A program made the position numbers and the translations under genes. Below are positions 43,953 to 52,708 of a stretch of 64,000 nt of DNA, in pieces (positions within the stretch are counted from its first letter, which is position 1; every line of letters begins with the position of its first letter). The stretch lies in the NCBI GenBank assembly GCA_947626755.1, contig CANQTP010000007.1, positions 1-64,000 on the forward strand. Reading direction: 5' to 3'. The notes under the pieces were generated by a model. That model had not been told where the DNA came from and did not search any database. It saw only the letters and a list, made by a program, of their open reading frames with translations. This stretch comes from an uncultured Clostridia bacterium (GTDB lineage Bacteria > Bacillota > Clostridia > Oscillospirales > Ruminococcaceae).

Positions 43953-44721
43953 AACTATAATTACAAATTTTCTCAAAATCAAGTTTCCCGCCGAAGATGT
44001 CAAGGGCGCTTCCAACGGTAAAATCAAGCTTTCCCCTGCCAAGTTCTTTGAGAATGTCCAGATCCTCATATGAACCTATCCCGCCTGCGTATGTAACAGG
44101 AATGCCGTCTATCCCGCCGAGAAACTCCGCCAGCGGCTTTTCAACGCCCTGCGCCTTGCCTTCAACATCAACGGCATGGATAAGAAATTCATTACAGTAT
44201 TCCGAAAACATACTGACATCTTCCCTGTCAAGCTTCACATCGGTGAATTTCTGCCATCGGTCGGTAACGATATAATAGTCCTCTCCCCTTCTGCGGCAGG
44301 AAAGATCAAGAACAAGATGTTCCTTTCCCACAGCGGAAACAAGGTTTTTCAGATTGTCAAAATTTACCTTTCCGTTCTTGAAAACGTAAGATGTTACTAT
44401 AACGTGTGACGCTCCCCGTTTCAGGAAATTTTCCGCATTTTCGGCTGTTATCCCGCCGCCTGTCTGGAGTCCGCCGCTGAACGCTTCAAGAGCGGCATAC
44501 GCCTGACGGAGATCCTCTTTGTAAAATTCCGAATCCGCAGGATCGAGCAGGATAATATGTCCGCCTGTTATACCGCGGGTCTTGTAGAGTTCCGCATAAT
44601 ATCCCGCGCCTTTTTCCGAAACGAAATTTTCCTTTGCGGAATTGCTGCTATCCTTAAGACTTCCGCCGACTATCTGCTTTACCTTTCCGTTGTGAATATC
44701 TATACAAGGTCTGAACCTCAT
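43951..44721 (-). CDS. eukaryotic-type HisA (ProFAR isomerase, HIS6-like)
   Basis: This 256-residue protein is a (beta/alpha)8 isomerase converting ProFAR to PRFAR in histidine synthesis. It resembles the eukaryotic HIS6 type, not the ordinary bacterial HisA. Diagnostic stretches are FRPCIDIHNGKVKQIVGG, YYAELYKTR, VLDLSCRR, TDRWQKFTD, NEFLIHAVDVEG and GSALDIFGG. The catalytic Asp candidates are Asp8 (CIDIHNG) and the Asp of AVDVEG. The gene is alone, with its own promoter and no other his genes nearby. AGGAG lies 7 bp before the ATG. Lateral acquisition is likely but unproven. Confidence 0.9.
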   Translation of the reverse strand: MRFRPCIDIHNGKVKQIVGGSLKDSSNSAKENFVSEKGAGYYAELYKTRGITGGHIILLDPADSEFYKEDLRQAYAALEAFSGGLQTGGGITAENAENFLKRGASHVIVTSYVFKNGKVNFDNLKNLVSAVGKEHLVLDLSCRRRGEDYYIVTDRWQKFTDVKLDREDVSMFSEYCNEFLIHAVDVEGKAQGVEKPLAEFLGGIDGIPVTYAGGIGSYEDLDILKELGRGKLDFTVGSALDIFGGKLDFEKICNYS

Positions 44722-44750
44722 TGCAACTCCTCCAAAAATATTATGAATAT

Positions 44751-44779
44751 ATTATACATCATTTTTCCTGCAATTTCAA
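44751..44779 (-). promoter_or_regulatory. promoter of the HIS6-like gene
   Basis: Minus-strand TTGAAA (44779-44774), 17-bp spacer, TATAAT (44756-44751), 30 bp before the start codon. Confidence 0.75.
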
Positions 44780-44848
44780 TATCGGAATACAAATATATCA
44801 CGATAAAACAGATATGCTGCAGCAATTGCCGCGGATCATAAAATAAGC

Positions 44849-44877
44849 TTGCATTTTATTTAAAAGTATGATATAAT
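44849..44877 (+). promoter_or_regulatory. promoter of the LysR-type regulator
   Basis: TTGCAT (44849-44854), 17-bp spacer, TATAAT (44872-44877). The promoter diverges from that of the HIS6-like gene, the arrangement often seen when a LysR protein controls the divergent gene. Confidence 0.7.
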
Positions 44878-44931
44878 TTTATAGTAAGAGCATGAAGTAT
44901 AATTTGACCGAATAGTAAAGGAGTTAAAAAT

Positions 44932-45819
44932 ATGATCTCAGAAAGCAATCTGAACAGGTACCGCCTTTTCTGCGCCGTTGCGGAATGCGAAAGCATTTCC
45001 CGCGCCGCCGAAATGAACTACATCAGCCAGCCTGCGATCAGCAAGGCTATCACCAAAATGGAAGAATCGCTGGAAACTACCCTTTTTGTGCGGAACCACC
45101 GCGGAGTTACCCTTACAGACGAAGGTAAGATCCTTTATGAACAGCTGCGCGCTGCTTTTGACATTATAAAAGAAGGCGAGGACAAGCTCCGCCGCATAAA
45201 CGAACTCGGCATAGGACGTCTGCACCTCGGCGCAAGCAGTATCCTCTGCAAACATATGCTTCTGCCGTATTTGCAGGGATTTATCAAGGAAAATCCCCAT
45301 ATTCAGATAACCGTTGACTGTCAGTCGTCCTCAAAGATACACCGTCAGCTTGCCGACGGAAAGGTAGATATAGGGCTTATGGTAAGACCCGAAACTCCTT
45401 CCGATGTGGAATTCCATTTCATAGACGAAATAGAGGACGTTTTCATCGCGACTCCCGACTATATGGAAAACCTCCGTCTCCGCGAGGAAGGCGATATTTT
45501 TGAAGAAGCAAATATAATGCTCCTTGACGGTGCAAATGTTTCCCGTATGCACGTTGACAGATATTTCAAGGAAAACAATATAGTTCCCAAACATATCCTC
45601 GAAGTCACGGGCATGGATATGCTCATCGAATTTGCACGGACGGGCATAGGCGTTGCCTGCGCCATAAAACAGTTTGTACAAAAGGAACTGGACAGCGGCG
45701 AATTTGTGGAGATACCCCTGTCCGTTCCCATAAACAAACGAGAGGTAGGCTTTGCATACATGAAGAACGCAAAACTTACCCCCTCAATGGAAAAATTTCT
45801 GAATTATACCGAATTATAA
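44932..45819 (+). CDS. LysR family transcriptional regulator
   Basis: This 295-residue protein has an N-terminal winged HTH (ESISRAAEMNYISQPAISKAI, about 19-39). The linker helix follows, and then a type 2 periplasmic-binding-like effector domain (about 90-290, starting GIGRLHLGASS). LysR proteins bind DNA as tetramers and respond to a small metabolite. It is transcribed away from the HIS6-like gene, which is the first candidate target. It converges on cimA with only 6 bp between stop codons. The effector is unknown. ATG has AAAGGAG 8 bp upstream. Confidence 0.95.
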   Translation: MISESNLNRYRLFCAVAECESISRAAEMNYISQPAISKAITKMEESLETTLFVRNHRGVTLTDEGKILYEQLRAAFDIIKEGEDKLRRINELGIGRLHLGASSILCKHMLLPYLQGFIKENPHIQITVDCQSSSKIHRQLADGKVDIGLMVRPETPSDVEFHFIDEIEDVFIATPDYMENLRLREEGDIFEEANIMLLDGANVSRMHVDRYFKENNIVPKHILEVTGMDMLIEFARTGIGVACAIKQFVQKELDSGEFVEIPLSVPINKREVGFAYMKNAKLTPSMEKFLNYTEL

Positions 45820-45825
45820 TGATAA

Positions 45826-47409
45826 TCAGTGCAGAGCGGAAACGTTCTGCGCTTTGTCTTTCATCAGTTTATATTCGATACTGTCGGTGAGGGCGGTCAC
45901 GGAAGCGTTGATTATATCGGTAGAAGCGCCCACTGTTGTCCAGAGATCCTCGCCGTCGGTGCTTTCAATTAGAACGCGGACATTTGCCGCAGTTGCCGCG
46001 CTTCCGTCAACAACACGCACTTTATAGTCCACAAGGTGAATATCCGCAATTGACGGATAGAAAACGGTCAGCGCCTGCCGAAGCGCCTTGTCTATGGCGT
46101 TTACGGGACCATCGCCCTCATCGGCGGCAATTTCCGTCTTGTCGCCCACGGCAACTTTTACGATAGCCGAGGATGGATTCTGTGTTTCGCCGCTTTTTTC
46201 GCCGATTATTTTAAAATAGCTTATGTCGAAGAAATTCTCCGTCATGCCAAGATACTGCTTTACAAGAAGCTCAAATGACGCTTCCGCGGCTTCATACTGA
46301 TAGCCTTTGAATTCCATTTCTTTTAAAAGGTCGATTATAGACTGCGTTTCGGGACTGTCCTTTGTAAGTTCGGGGGCAATTTCGTTTATTCTCTGGAGAA
46401 TTGCCGAACGTCCCGCGACTTCCGACAGCAGGATATTACGCTTGTTTCCTATCGTTTCGGGAGGGATATGCTCGAAACTGATAGGATTTTTCTTTACACC
46501 GTCGGCGTGCATACCGCCTTTGTGGGCAAATGCGCTTTTTCCCACAAAAGGCATGGTTCCCGCAAGTTTCATATTGCAGACTTCCGCAATAAGCCTTGTT
46601 ACCTGTGTAAGCTGCGAGATATTTTCCTGCGGAACACATTCATTCCCAAGCTTTGCCTGCAAATTTCCGATAACTGTGGAAAGATTGGTATTTCCGCAGC
46701 GTTCGCCAATTCCCGTCATTGTTCCTTGGATCTGCACCGCTCCCGCTTTTACGGCGGCAATTGAATTTGCCACTGCGCAGCCTGTGTCGTTGTGGCAGTG
46801 TATTCCAACGGGAATTTTAACCGCAGAAACGGCTTTTGCGGTAATTTCCGCGATCTCATCGGGGAAACATCCGCCGTTTGTGTCGCAGAGGATAATTTCA
46901 AACGCGCCTGCTTCTTCCGCCGCGGAAATGGTTTTCAGGGCGTATTCGGGATTGCGTTTATACCCGTCAAAAAAATGTTCCGCGTCAAAGAAAACTTTCT
47001 TGTCCTTTTGGGTAAGGTATTTTATAGTGTCGGAGATCATGTTCAGGTTTTCTTCAAGAGTCGTGCCTAAAATTTCCGTTGCGTGCAGATCCCAGCTTTT
47101 GCCGAAAACGGAAACATACTCCACATTTGTATCTGCAAGAGCGTTAAGGTTCGCGTCCTCGGCGCAGGAAATGTTCTTCCGCCTTGTTGAACCGAAAGCC
47201 ACGAGCTTTGAATGTTTCGGCGGGAATTTTTCCGCTTTTTTGAAAAATTCCATATCCTTCGGGTTGGAAGCGGGATTTCCCGCTTCGATATAGTCTATTC
47301 CGAACTCGTCCAGAGCCTTCATCACGCTGAATTTGTCCTCAACGGAAAAGTTCACGCTTTCACCCTGCGCCCCGTCACGGAGCGTTGAATCAAATATCTG
47401 TATTTTCAT
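45826..47409 (-). CDS. cimA: (R)-citramalate synthase
   Basis: This 527-residue protein has the alpha-isopropylmalate/homocitrate-synthase fold. FDSTLRDGAQGESV is at the N-terminus, metal-binding HCHNDTGCAVANS in the barrel, and a C-terminal LeuA-type allosteric domain (from about 400). The FDSTLRDGAQ start and full length fit the citramalate-synthase subfamily, which condenses pyruvate and acetyl-CoA. This opens the threonine-independent route to 2-oxobutyrate and isoleucine. It follows ilvB by 9 bp under the same T-box, a context that supports isoleucine synthesis. Homocitrate or isopropylmalate synthase are less likely alternatives. Confidence 0.93.
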   Translation of the reverse strand: MKIQIFDSTLRDGAQGESVNFSVEDKFSVMKALDEFGIDYIEAGNPASNPKDMEFFKKAEKFPPKHSKLVAFGSTRRKNISCAEDANLNALADTNVEYVSVFGKSWDLHATEILGTTLEENLNMISDTIKYLTQKDKKVFFDAEHFFDGYKRNPEYALKTISAAEEAGAFEIILCDTNGGCFPDEIAEITAKAVSAVKIPVGIHCHNDTGCAVANSIAAVKAGAVQIQGTMTGIGERCGNTNLSTVIGNLQAKLGNECVPQENISQLTQVTRLIAEVCNMKLAGTMPFVGKSAFAHKGGMHADGVKKNPISFEHIPPETIGNKRNILLSEVAGRSAILQRINEIAPELTKDSPETQSIIDLLKEMEFKGYQYEAAEASFELLVKQYLGMTENFFDISYFKIIGEKSGETQNPSSAIVKVAVGDKTEIAADEGDGPVNAIDKALRQALTVFYPSIADIHLVDYKVRVVDGSAATAANVRVLIESTDGEDLWTTVGASTDIINASVTALTDSIEYKLMKDKAQNVSALH

Positions 47410-47418
47410 ATTTTTACC

Positions 47419-49095
47419 TCACTTAATTTCAAGGATAGGTTCTGCAATTGACGCGCCCGCGGGAACCATGGGAAGAACGTTTATATCCTTTCCGATAATG
47501 CAGTTTATAAGCACGGGCTTTCCGCAGGAAATCGCCTTTTCCAGAACGGGACGTATATCGCTTTTCTTTGAAATAGTCATAGCTTCAATGCCGATCGCTT
47601 TTCCAAGCAGTTCAAAATCGGTGGGCTTTTCAAGGGTCGTCTGCGAAAATCTTCCGCCGTAGAAAAGCTTCTGCCACTGGCGTACCATTCCCAGAACGCT
47701 GTTGTTGAAAACAAGTTCAATTACGGGAAGCTGATATTTTGCAAGGGTGGTAAGTTCGTTCATATTCATGTAAAAACTTCCGTCTCCCGCGCAGTTTACC
47801 ACAACTTTGTCGGGATTTCCCACCTTGCAGCCGATAGCCGCTCCAAGACCGTAGCCCATAGTTCCCAGACCGCCCGAAGATGCAAAACTTCTCGGCTTGC
47901 GGAAGTTGTAAAATTCCGCCGTCCACATCTGGTGTTGTCCCACTTCGGTGGATATTATGGCTTCGCCGTGAGTAAGTTCGTCAAGGGTTTCTATCACGTC
48001 TTTGGGAAGAACATCGTCGGGGTTTTCCGATACCTGCGAAAGCGGATATTCTTTCTTCCACTCGGCTATCTGTTTCAGCCATTGGGAATGATCTTTCTTC
48101 TTTACAGCCTTGTTGAGTTTTTGGAGAACAAATTCAACATTTCCGCAGATGCGGTAATTTGCGGGAATGTTCTTGTTTACCTCTGCGGGGTCAATGTCTA
48201 TGTGGAGAATTTTTGCATTTCCCATAGCGGATTGGAAACTCTGCGCCGAGCAGGTGACGCGGTCGGAAAATCTCGAACCCATTACAATAAGCAGGTCGCA
48301 GTTCGTAAGGGCAAGTGAGGAAGTTTTTGTGCCGTGCATACCCATCATTCCCGTATAACGTCTGTCCGAATTGTCAAAAGCGCACTGTCCCATAAGCGAA
48401 AGAGAAACGGGCGCGTCAATAAGTTCCGCAAACTCGGCAAGTTCGTCCGCCGCATCGCAGGAGACCACTCCCCCGCCCGCATAAATGAACGGTCTTTCGG
48501 AATTTTCTATGACCTCCACCGCTTGGGCAATTTCCGCTTCGTCAACTTCATAGCAGTGCTTCCGGGGAACTTGCGGAGCATACTCGCATTTTGCGGCGGT
48601 AATATCTTTCGGAATGTCTATCAGCACAGGACCTTTCCGACCGTCATTTGCGATAAAGAACGCGTTACGAATGGCGTCGGCAAGTTTTGTAATGTCCTTT
48701 ACAATGTAGTTATGCTTTGTAATAGGCATGGTAATTCCTGTAATGTCCACTTCCTGAAAGCTGTCAAGACCAAGCAGGTCGGTGGTAACGTTTCCCGTAA
48801 TTGCAACAATTGGGATACTGTCCATGTACGCCGTTGCAAGTCCCGTAACAAGATTTGTCGCTCCCGGACCGGAAGTTGCGATAACAACGCCTGTTTTCCC
48901 CGTTGAACGTGCATATCCGTCTGCGGCGTGGGAAGCTCCCTGTTCATGTGATGTGAGGATATGATCGATCCTGTCGGAATATCCGTAAAGCGCGTCATAA
49001 ATATTCAGGACTGCGCCGCCTGGGTATCCGAAAACCGTATCCACGCCCTGTTCCAAAAGACATTCCAGAATTATCTGTGAACCGTTTAAAATCAT
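47419..49095 (-). CDS. ilvB: acetolactate synthase large (catalytic) subunit
   Basis: This 558-residue ThDP enzyme makes acetolactate or acetohydroxybutyrate, the first shared step of valine, leucine and isoleucine synthesis. Visible are the catalytic Glu region (LTSHEQGASHAADGYARSTG), the central FAD-binding domain, and the ThDP motif (NCAGDGSFYMNMNELTT). No small regulatory subunit (ilvN) follows; cimA does instead. Shine-Dalgarno AAGGGAG lies 7 bp before the ATG. Expression is under the T-box leader 49123-49412. Confidence 0.97.
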   Translation of the reverse strand: MILNGSQIILECLLEQGVDTVFGYPGGAVLNIYDALYGYSDRIDHILTSHEQGASHAADGYARSTGKTGVVIATSGPGATNLVTGLATAYMDSIPIVAITGNVTTDLLGLDSFQEVDITGITMPITKHNYIVKDITKLADAIRNAFFIANDGRKGPVLIDIPKDITAAKCEYAPQVPRKHCYEVDEAEIAQAVEVIENSERPFIYAGGGVVSCDAADELAEFAELIDAPVSLSLMGQCAFDNSDRRYTGMMGMHGTKTSSLALTNCDLLIVMGSRFSDRVTCSAQSFQSAMGNAKILHIDIDPAEVNKNIPANYRICGNVEFVLQKLNKAVKKKDHSQWLKQIAEWKKEYPLSQVSENPDDVLPKDVIETLDELTHGEAIISTEVGQHQMWTAEFYNFRKPRSFASSGGLGTMGYGLGAAIGCKVGNPDKVVVNCAGDGSFYMNMNELTTLAKYQLPVIELVFNNSVLGMVRQWQKLFYGGRFSQTTLEKPTDFELLGKAIGIEAMTISKKSDIRPVLEKAISCGKPVLINCIIGKDINVLPMVPAGASIAEPILEIK

Positions 49096-49122
49096 TTTAA
49101 AATCTCCCTTAAATAAATTTAT

Positions 49123-49412
49123 AAAATAAAAAAGCCTTCACCTCATGAAAAACCAAGAGGTGAAAGCATTAACTTCCACGGTACCACTCTTATTCGGTAA
49201 AAAACCGCACTCATACACGTCAATCAACGTGCGCCGCTGTAACGGGTGGATCCCGTTCCGTCCTACTTGAAAAATTTTCTTAGGAAAAATGTTCCGTTCG
49301 GCGGAAAGCTCCGAGGTGATATATTATCGGTGGGAAATACCGTCTCGCACCGCGGGAAAGATCCCTTGCGACGGCTCTCTGAAATTTCCGTTGACCGTTT
49401 TGCTCCTCATCA
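49123..49412 (-). promoter_or_regulatory. T-box leader of ilvB-cimA, probable isoleucine specifier
   Basis: On the minus strand a long structured leader ends in the T-box AGAGTGGTACCGTGGAAG (49190-49173). An intrinsic terminator follows: GCTTTCACCTC (49167-49157) with GAGGTGAAGGC (49144-49134), then a run of T. Stem I starts near 49412 (TGATGAGGAGC), and GAGG there can pair with CCTC at 49316-49313. The triplet just before ACCTC is ATC (49320-49318), so the specifier is read as isoleucine. Uncharged tRNA-Ile would then permit read-through into ilvB. Confidence 0.9.
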
Positions 49413-49436
49413 AAGCATTTAACACATATTGTTTAA

Positions 49437-49465
49437 ATAATATCACCGTCTTCGGGTTTTGTCAA
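49437..49465 (-). promoter_or_regulatory. promoter of the T-box/ilvB-cimA operon
   Basis: Minus-strand TTGACA (49465-49460), 17-bp spacer, TATTAT (49442-49437), just before the T-box leader. Confidence 0.8.
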
Positions 49466-49556
49466 TGAATTTTCTGTTAAAATATTATCAAGAATCGGAC
49501 AAAGGGTTGTCTAAACTTCCGCAGATATGCATAAACTTGTACGGGAGGTAATGTTT

Positions 49557-50699
49557 ATGAAATTTAAAATGCGCGCTGCGGGAATTTTTCTTGCGCTTGC
49601 GGTTTGTGTGTCTTTGGGAAATATTTCCGTATCTGCGGACAAGGAATATACATTCAGCGAAATTCTTATAGAAAAATCGGGCGGAGCGGTAATAAGCGGC
49701 GTTAATGAGGAAACTCCCATTCCCGTTGGAACGGCGGCAAAGTTAATGACCGTGCTTTTAGCGGCGGAGCAAGTTGAAAGCGGAAAACTTTCCCTTGACG
49801 AGAAACTGAAAACTTCCGCATATGCAAACTCCATGCAGGGAGCACAGATCTGGCTGATGCCAAATGAGGAAATAACCGTTGACGAGCTTTTCAAATCGGT
49901 AATTATAGGAAATGCCAACGACGCGGCGGCTGTGCTTGCGGAAAAGATAGGCGGCACGGCGGATAATTTTGCAAAGCTTATGAACGGCAAAGCCGCAGAA
50001 CTTGGCATGGAAAACACCTCATTTACCAATTTCAACGGCTATTATGAAGATGATAAGCAGATCTCCGCCGCAAAGGATATTGCAAAGCTTTGCGCAAAGC
50101 TTTCGGAATACGAGTTCCTGCGGGGATATTTCACCTGTTGGCGGGACTTTGTCCGTGACGGCGGAGCGGAACTTGTGACGACTAACACTCTTGTGCGGAG
50201 TTATAAGGGAATTATCGGCTTCAAAGCGGGATTTACGGAAAATTCAGGATATTATGCAGTCTGCGGGGCGGAACGGGACGGCGTTACTTATATAGCGGCT
50301 GTTTTCGGCTGTGAAGATGAAGAACTTGCGCTTTCGGAAGCAAAACGGCTGATGAATATGGGATTTTCCGAGTATACGGTGTTCGTGCCGCCGCTTCCCG
50401 AAAAGATCCCCGCGGAAGTTCCCGTAAAAGGCGGGATGTCCCGCACCGTTCCTTTAAAGCTTGGGAACGTGAGAAGTGTTGTGCTTCCAAAAGGCGCGGC
50501 GGACTCTGTCTCCTCGCGGATAGTGCTTACAGACTATCTTTACGCTCCTGTGGAGATCGGCGATAAAGCGGGAGAAGTGCAGTTCCTGCGGGGAGATAAG
50601 ATGATGTTTGCTGTGGATCTGACTGCCGCTCAGCCTGTGGATAAAATGAACGTCCGAAAAGCATTGGTTATTATTATCAAAAAACTTTTAACATTTTAG
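49557..50699 (+). CDS. D-alanyl-D-alanine carboxypeptidase-like protein with altered active-site motifs
   Basis: The start is ATG at 49557 (MKFKMRAAGIFLALAV), 8 bp after GGGAGG; the track start is too early. The 380-residue protein has a signal peptide ending near VSADK, the S11 (PBP5/DacF) peptidase domain, and a C-terminal beta domain. All three active-site motifs deviate: SxxK reads TAAK, SxN reads NAN (GNANDAAAV) and KTG reads KAG (FKAGFTENSG). A Thr nucleophile might retain some activity; a non-catalytic peptidoglycan-binding role is as likely. It is alone between ilvB's leader and pgi. Confidence 0.88.
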   Translation: MKFKMRAAGIFLALAVCVSLGNISVSADKEYTFSEILIEKSGGAVISGVNEETPIPVGTAAKLMTVLLAAEQVESGKLSLDEKLKTSAYANSMQGAQIWLMPNEEITVDELFKSVIIGNANDAAAVLAEKIGGTADNFAKLMNGKAAELGMENTSFTNFNGYYEDDKQISAAKDIAKLCAKLSEYEFLRGYFTCWRDFVRDGGAELVTTNTLVRSYKGIIGFKAGFTENSGYYAVCGAERDGVTYIAAVFGCEDEELALSEAKRLMNMGFSEYTVFVPPLPEKIPAEVPVKGGMSRTVPLKLGNVRSVVLPKGAADSVSSRIVLTDYLYAPVEIGDKAGEVQFLRGDKMMFAVDLTAAQPVDKMNVRKALVIIIKKLLTF

Positions 50700-50748
50700 T
50701 GAGAATACCCAAAAGTTTCGGGATTTTCAGGTTATGTTGAGAAAATCG

Positions 50749-50777
50749 TTGCAAAATTTTTGAATTTATAGTAAAAT
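50749..50777 (+). promoter_or_regulatory. promoter of pgi
   Basis: TTGCAA (50749-50754), 17-bp spacer, TAAAAT (50772-50777), 35 bp before the start codon. Confidence 0.65.
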
Positions 50778-50811
50778 TAGAGTATAAATGATTTTTAGGA
50801 GGAGAAAGGAT

Positions 50812-52146
50812 ATGTCTATCTCACTGAATACTAAGTATCTCCGGGATTTTGTTGCACCTCACGAACTTGAAAACGCCAAGGCTGCCGCTATGCTCGCGGC
50901 TAAGACCCTTGAGGACAAGTCAGGCGCGGGAAATGATTTTCTCGGCTGGGTGAACCTCCCCACAGATTATGATAAGGAAGAATTTGAAAGGATCAAGAAG
51001 GCTGCCGCTAAGATACGCTCCAATTCGGACGTTCTCATAGTTATCGGTATCGGCGGTTCCTATCTTGGAGCAAGAGCGGCTATCGAACTGCTCAGATCGC
51101 CTTTCTACAACAATCTTAAAAAGGATACTCCCGAAATTTACTTTGCGGGAAACAACATCAGCCCCACCTACCTTAACGAGATAATTTCTCTCTGCGAGGG
51201 ACGGGATTTCTCGGTAAATGTGATTTCCAAGTCGGGAACTACCACCGAGCCTGCACTTGCGTTCAGGATCTTCCGCGAAATGATCGAGAAGAAGTACGGC
51301 AAGGAAGGCGCTAAGGACAGGATCTTCTGCACCACCGACAAGGCAAGGGGAACTCTCAAACAGCTTGCGGACACAGAAGGCTACGAAACTTTCGTTATTG
51401 CGGACGATGTAGGCGGAAGATATTCCGTCCTCACCGCTGTGGGACTTCTCCCAATTGCAGTTGCGGGCTGCGATATTGACGCAGTTATGGCGGGCGCAAA
51501 ACAGGCTCAGGACGAGCTTACCGCTGATTTTGACCACAACGACTGCTACAAGTATGCGGCACTGAGAAATATTCTCTATAAAAAGAATAAGTCGGTGGAA
51601 ATGCTCATTTCCTACGATCCCAGCTTCACAATGATGGCTGAATGGTGGAAGCAGCTTTTCGGCGAAAGCGAGGGCAAGGACAACAGAGGTATTTTCCCTG
51701 CTTCCGCTACCTTCTCAACGGATCTTCATTCGCTGGGACAGTTCATTCAGCAGGGTTCGAGAATAATGTTCGAGACAGTGGTCGACATCAAGAAGCCCAA
51801 GAAGGATATTTTCCTTGAAAATGAGGCGGAGAACCTTGACGGACTTAACTTTCTGACAAATCAGAATATGTCCGTTGTAAACCGCAAAGCCTTTGAGGGA
51901 ACGATCCTTGCTCACACAGAGGGCGGTGTTCCGAACATAGTTCTGGAGCTGGAAGATACTACCGAAAAGAGCTTCGGATATATGGTATACTTCTTTGAGA
52001 AAGCCTGCGCGGTAAGCGGCTATATGCTGGGAGTAAATCCTTTTGACCAGCCGGGCGTTGAAAGCTACAAGAAGAATATGTTCGCGCTTCTCGGTAAGCC
52101 GGGTTACGAGGATCAGAAAGCTGCTCTCGAAGCAAAGCTTGGCTGA
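50812..52146 (+). CDS. pgi: glucose-6-phosphate isomerase
   Basis: Interconverts glucose 6-phosphate and fructose 6-phosphate. Start ATG at 50812 ([14 protein letters not shown]) follows AGGAGGAGAAAGGAT; the track start is upstream of it. The 444-residue length matches the short Firmicute Pgi. Motifs are [16 protein letters not shown], the sugar-phosphate loop [14 protein letters not shown], the catalytic region [11 protein letters not shown], and [11 protein letters not shown]. Downstream, CACCCG...CGGGTG (52162-52184) followed by TGTTTATAAAAA may be a weak attenuator before the P-loop gene. Confidence 0.97.
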   Translation: MSISLNTKYLRDFVAPHELENAKAAAMLAAKTLEDKSGAGNDFLGWVNLPTDYDKEEFERIKKAAAKIRSNSDVLIVIGIGGSYLGARAAIELLRSPFYNNLKKDTPEIYFAGNNISPTYLNEIISLCEGRDFSVNVISKSGTTTEPALAFRIFREMIEKKYGKEGAKDRIFCTTDKARGTLKQLADTEGYETFVIADDVGGRYSVLTAVGLLPIAVAGCDIDAVMAGAKQAQDELTADFDHNDCYKYAALRNILYKKNKSVEMLISYDPSFTMMAEWWKQLFGESEGKDNRGIFPASATFSTDLHSLGQFIQQGSRIMFETVVDIKKPKKDIFLENEAENLDGLNFLTNQNMSVVNRKAFEGTILAHTEGGVPNIVLELEDTTEKSFGYMVYFFEKACAVSGYMLGVNPFDQPGVESYKKNMFALLGKPGYEDQKAALEAKLG

Positions 52147-52227
52147 TAAAGCGGTCTGTTTCACCCGCAGAGTGCAAACGGGTGTGTTTATAAAAAATGC
52201 CTGCAAAGGCGGAACGGAGTGTTTTAT

Positions 52228-52638
52228 ATGGTAAAAATTATCACAGGAACTAAGGGTACAGGCAAGACAAAGATACTCATCGACATGATCAACAAAGCTG
52301 CAAAGGAAACAAACGGCTATGTTGTTTGCATTGACAAGAGCGAAAAGCTCAGATATGATATTCCAACATCGGTAAGGATCGTTGATACGGACGCTAACAA
52401 CATCTATTCTTTTGAAGCGTTCTACGGTCTTGTTGCGGGTCTTGTTGCAGGAAACTACGATATTAAGGAAATATTTATTGACTCAATTCTCAAAGTCGGA
52501 GGCGCTGATTTTGAGGGATTGGGCGCTATGCTCAACAAGATAGACAAGCTGACGGGCAGCGATGTGGAGGTAGTATTTACCGTTTCCGCAAATATTGAAG
52601 ATCTGCCGGAAAGCGTTTCCAAATATTCTATAAAATAA
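52228..52638 (+). CDS. small P-loop NTPase-like protein, function unknown
   Basis: Start ATG at 52228 (MVKIITGTKGTGKTKILIDM), with GGAG 8 bp upstream. The 136-residue protein starts with a clear Walker A (GTKGTGKT). A hydrophobic strand ending in acidic residues (IKEIFIDSIL) may serve as Walker B, and no further domain is visible. It is too small for a helicase, and no family is recognised with confidence. It lies between pgi and the yceD-rpmF pair but is separated from the latter by a perfect promoter. It could be a regulatory ATPase or a nucleotide-binding adaptor. Confidence 0.75.
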   Translation: MVKIITGTKGTGKTKILIDMINKAAKETNGYVVCIDKSEKLRYDIPTSVRIVDTDANNIYSFEAFYGLVAGLVAGNYDIKEIFIDSILKVGGADFEGLGAMLNKIDKLTGSDVEVVFTVSANIEDLPESVSKYSIK

Positions 52639-52652
52639 TTCCTGTAAAGGTA

Positions 52653-52681
52653 TTGACATACAGGATAATGTATGTTATAAT
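52653..52681 (+). promoter_or_regulatory. perfect promoter of yceD-rpmF with an operator-like dyad in the spacer
   Basis: TTGACA (52653-52658), 17-bp spacer, TATAAT (52676-52681). The spacer contains the inverted repeat ACATAC-N8-GTATGT (52656-52675), which would place a dimeric repressor exactly across the promoter. Confidence 0.8.
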
Positions 52682-52708
52682 ATTCTTTAGCAGTGTTTGG
52701 GGTGTGCT

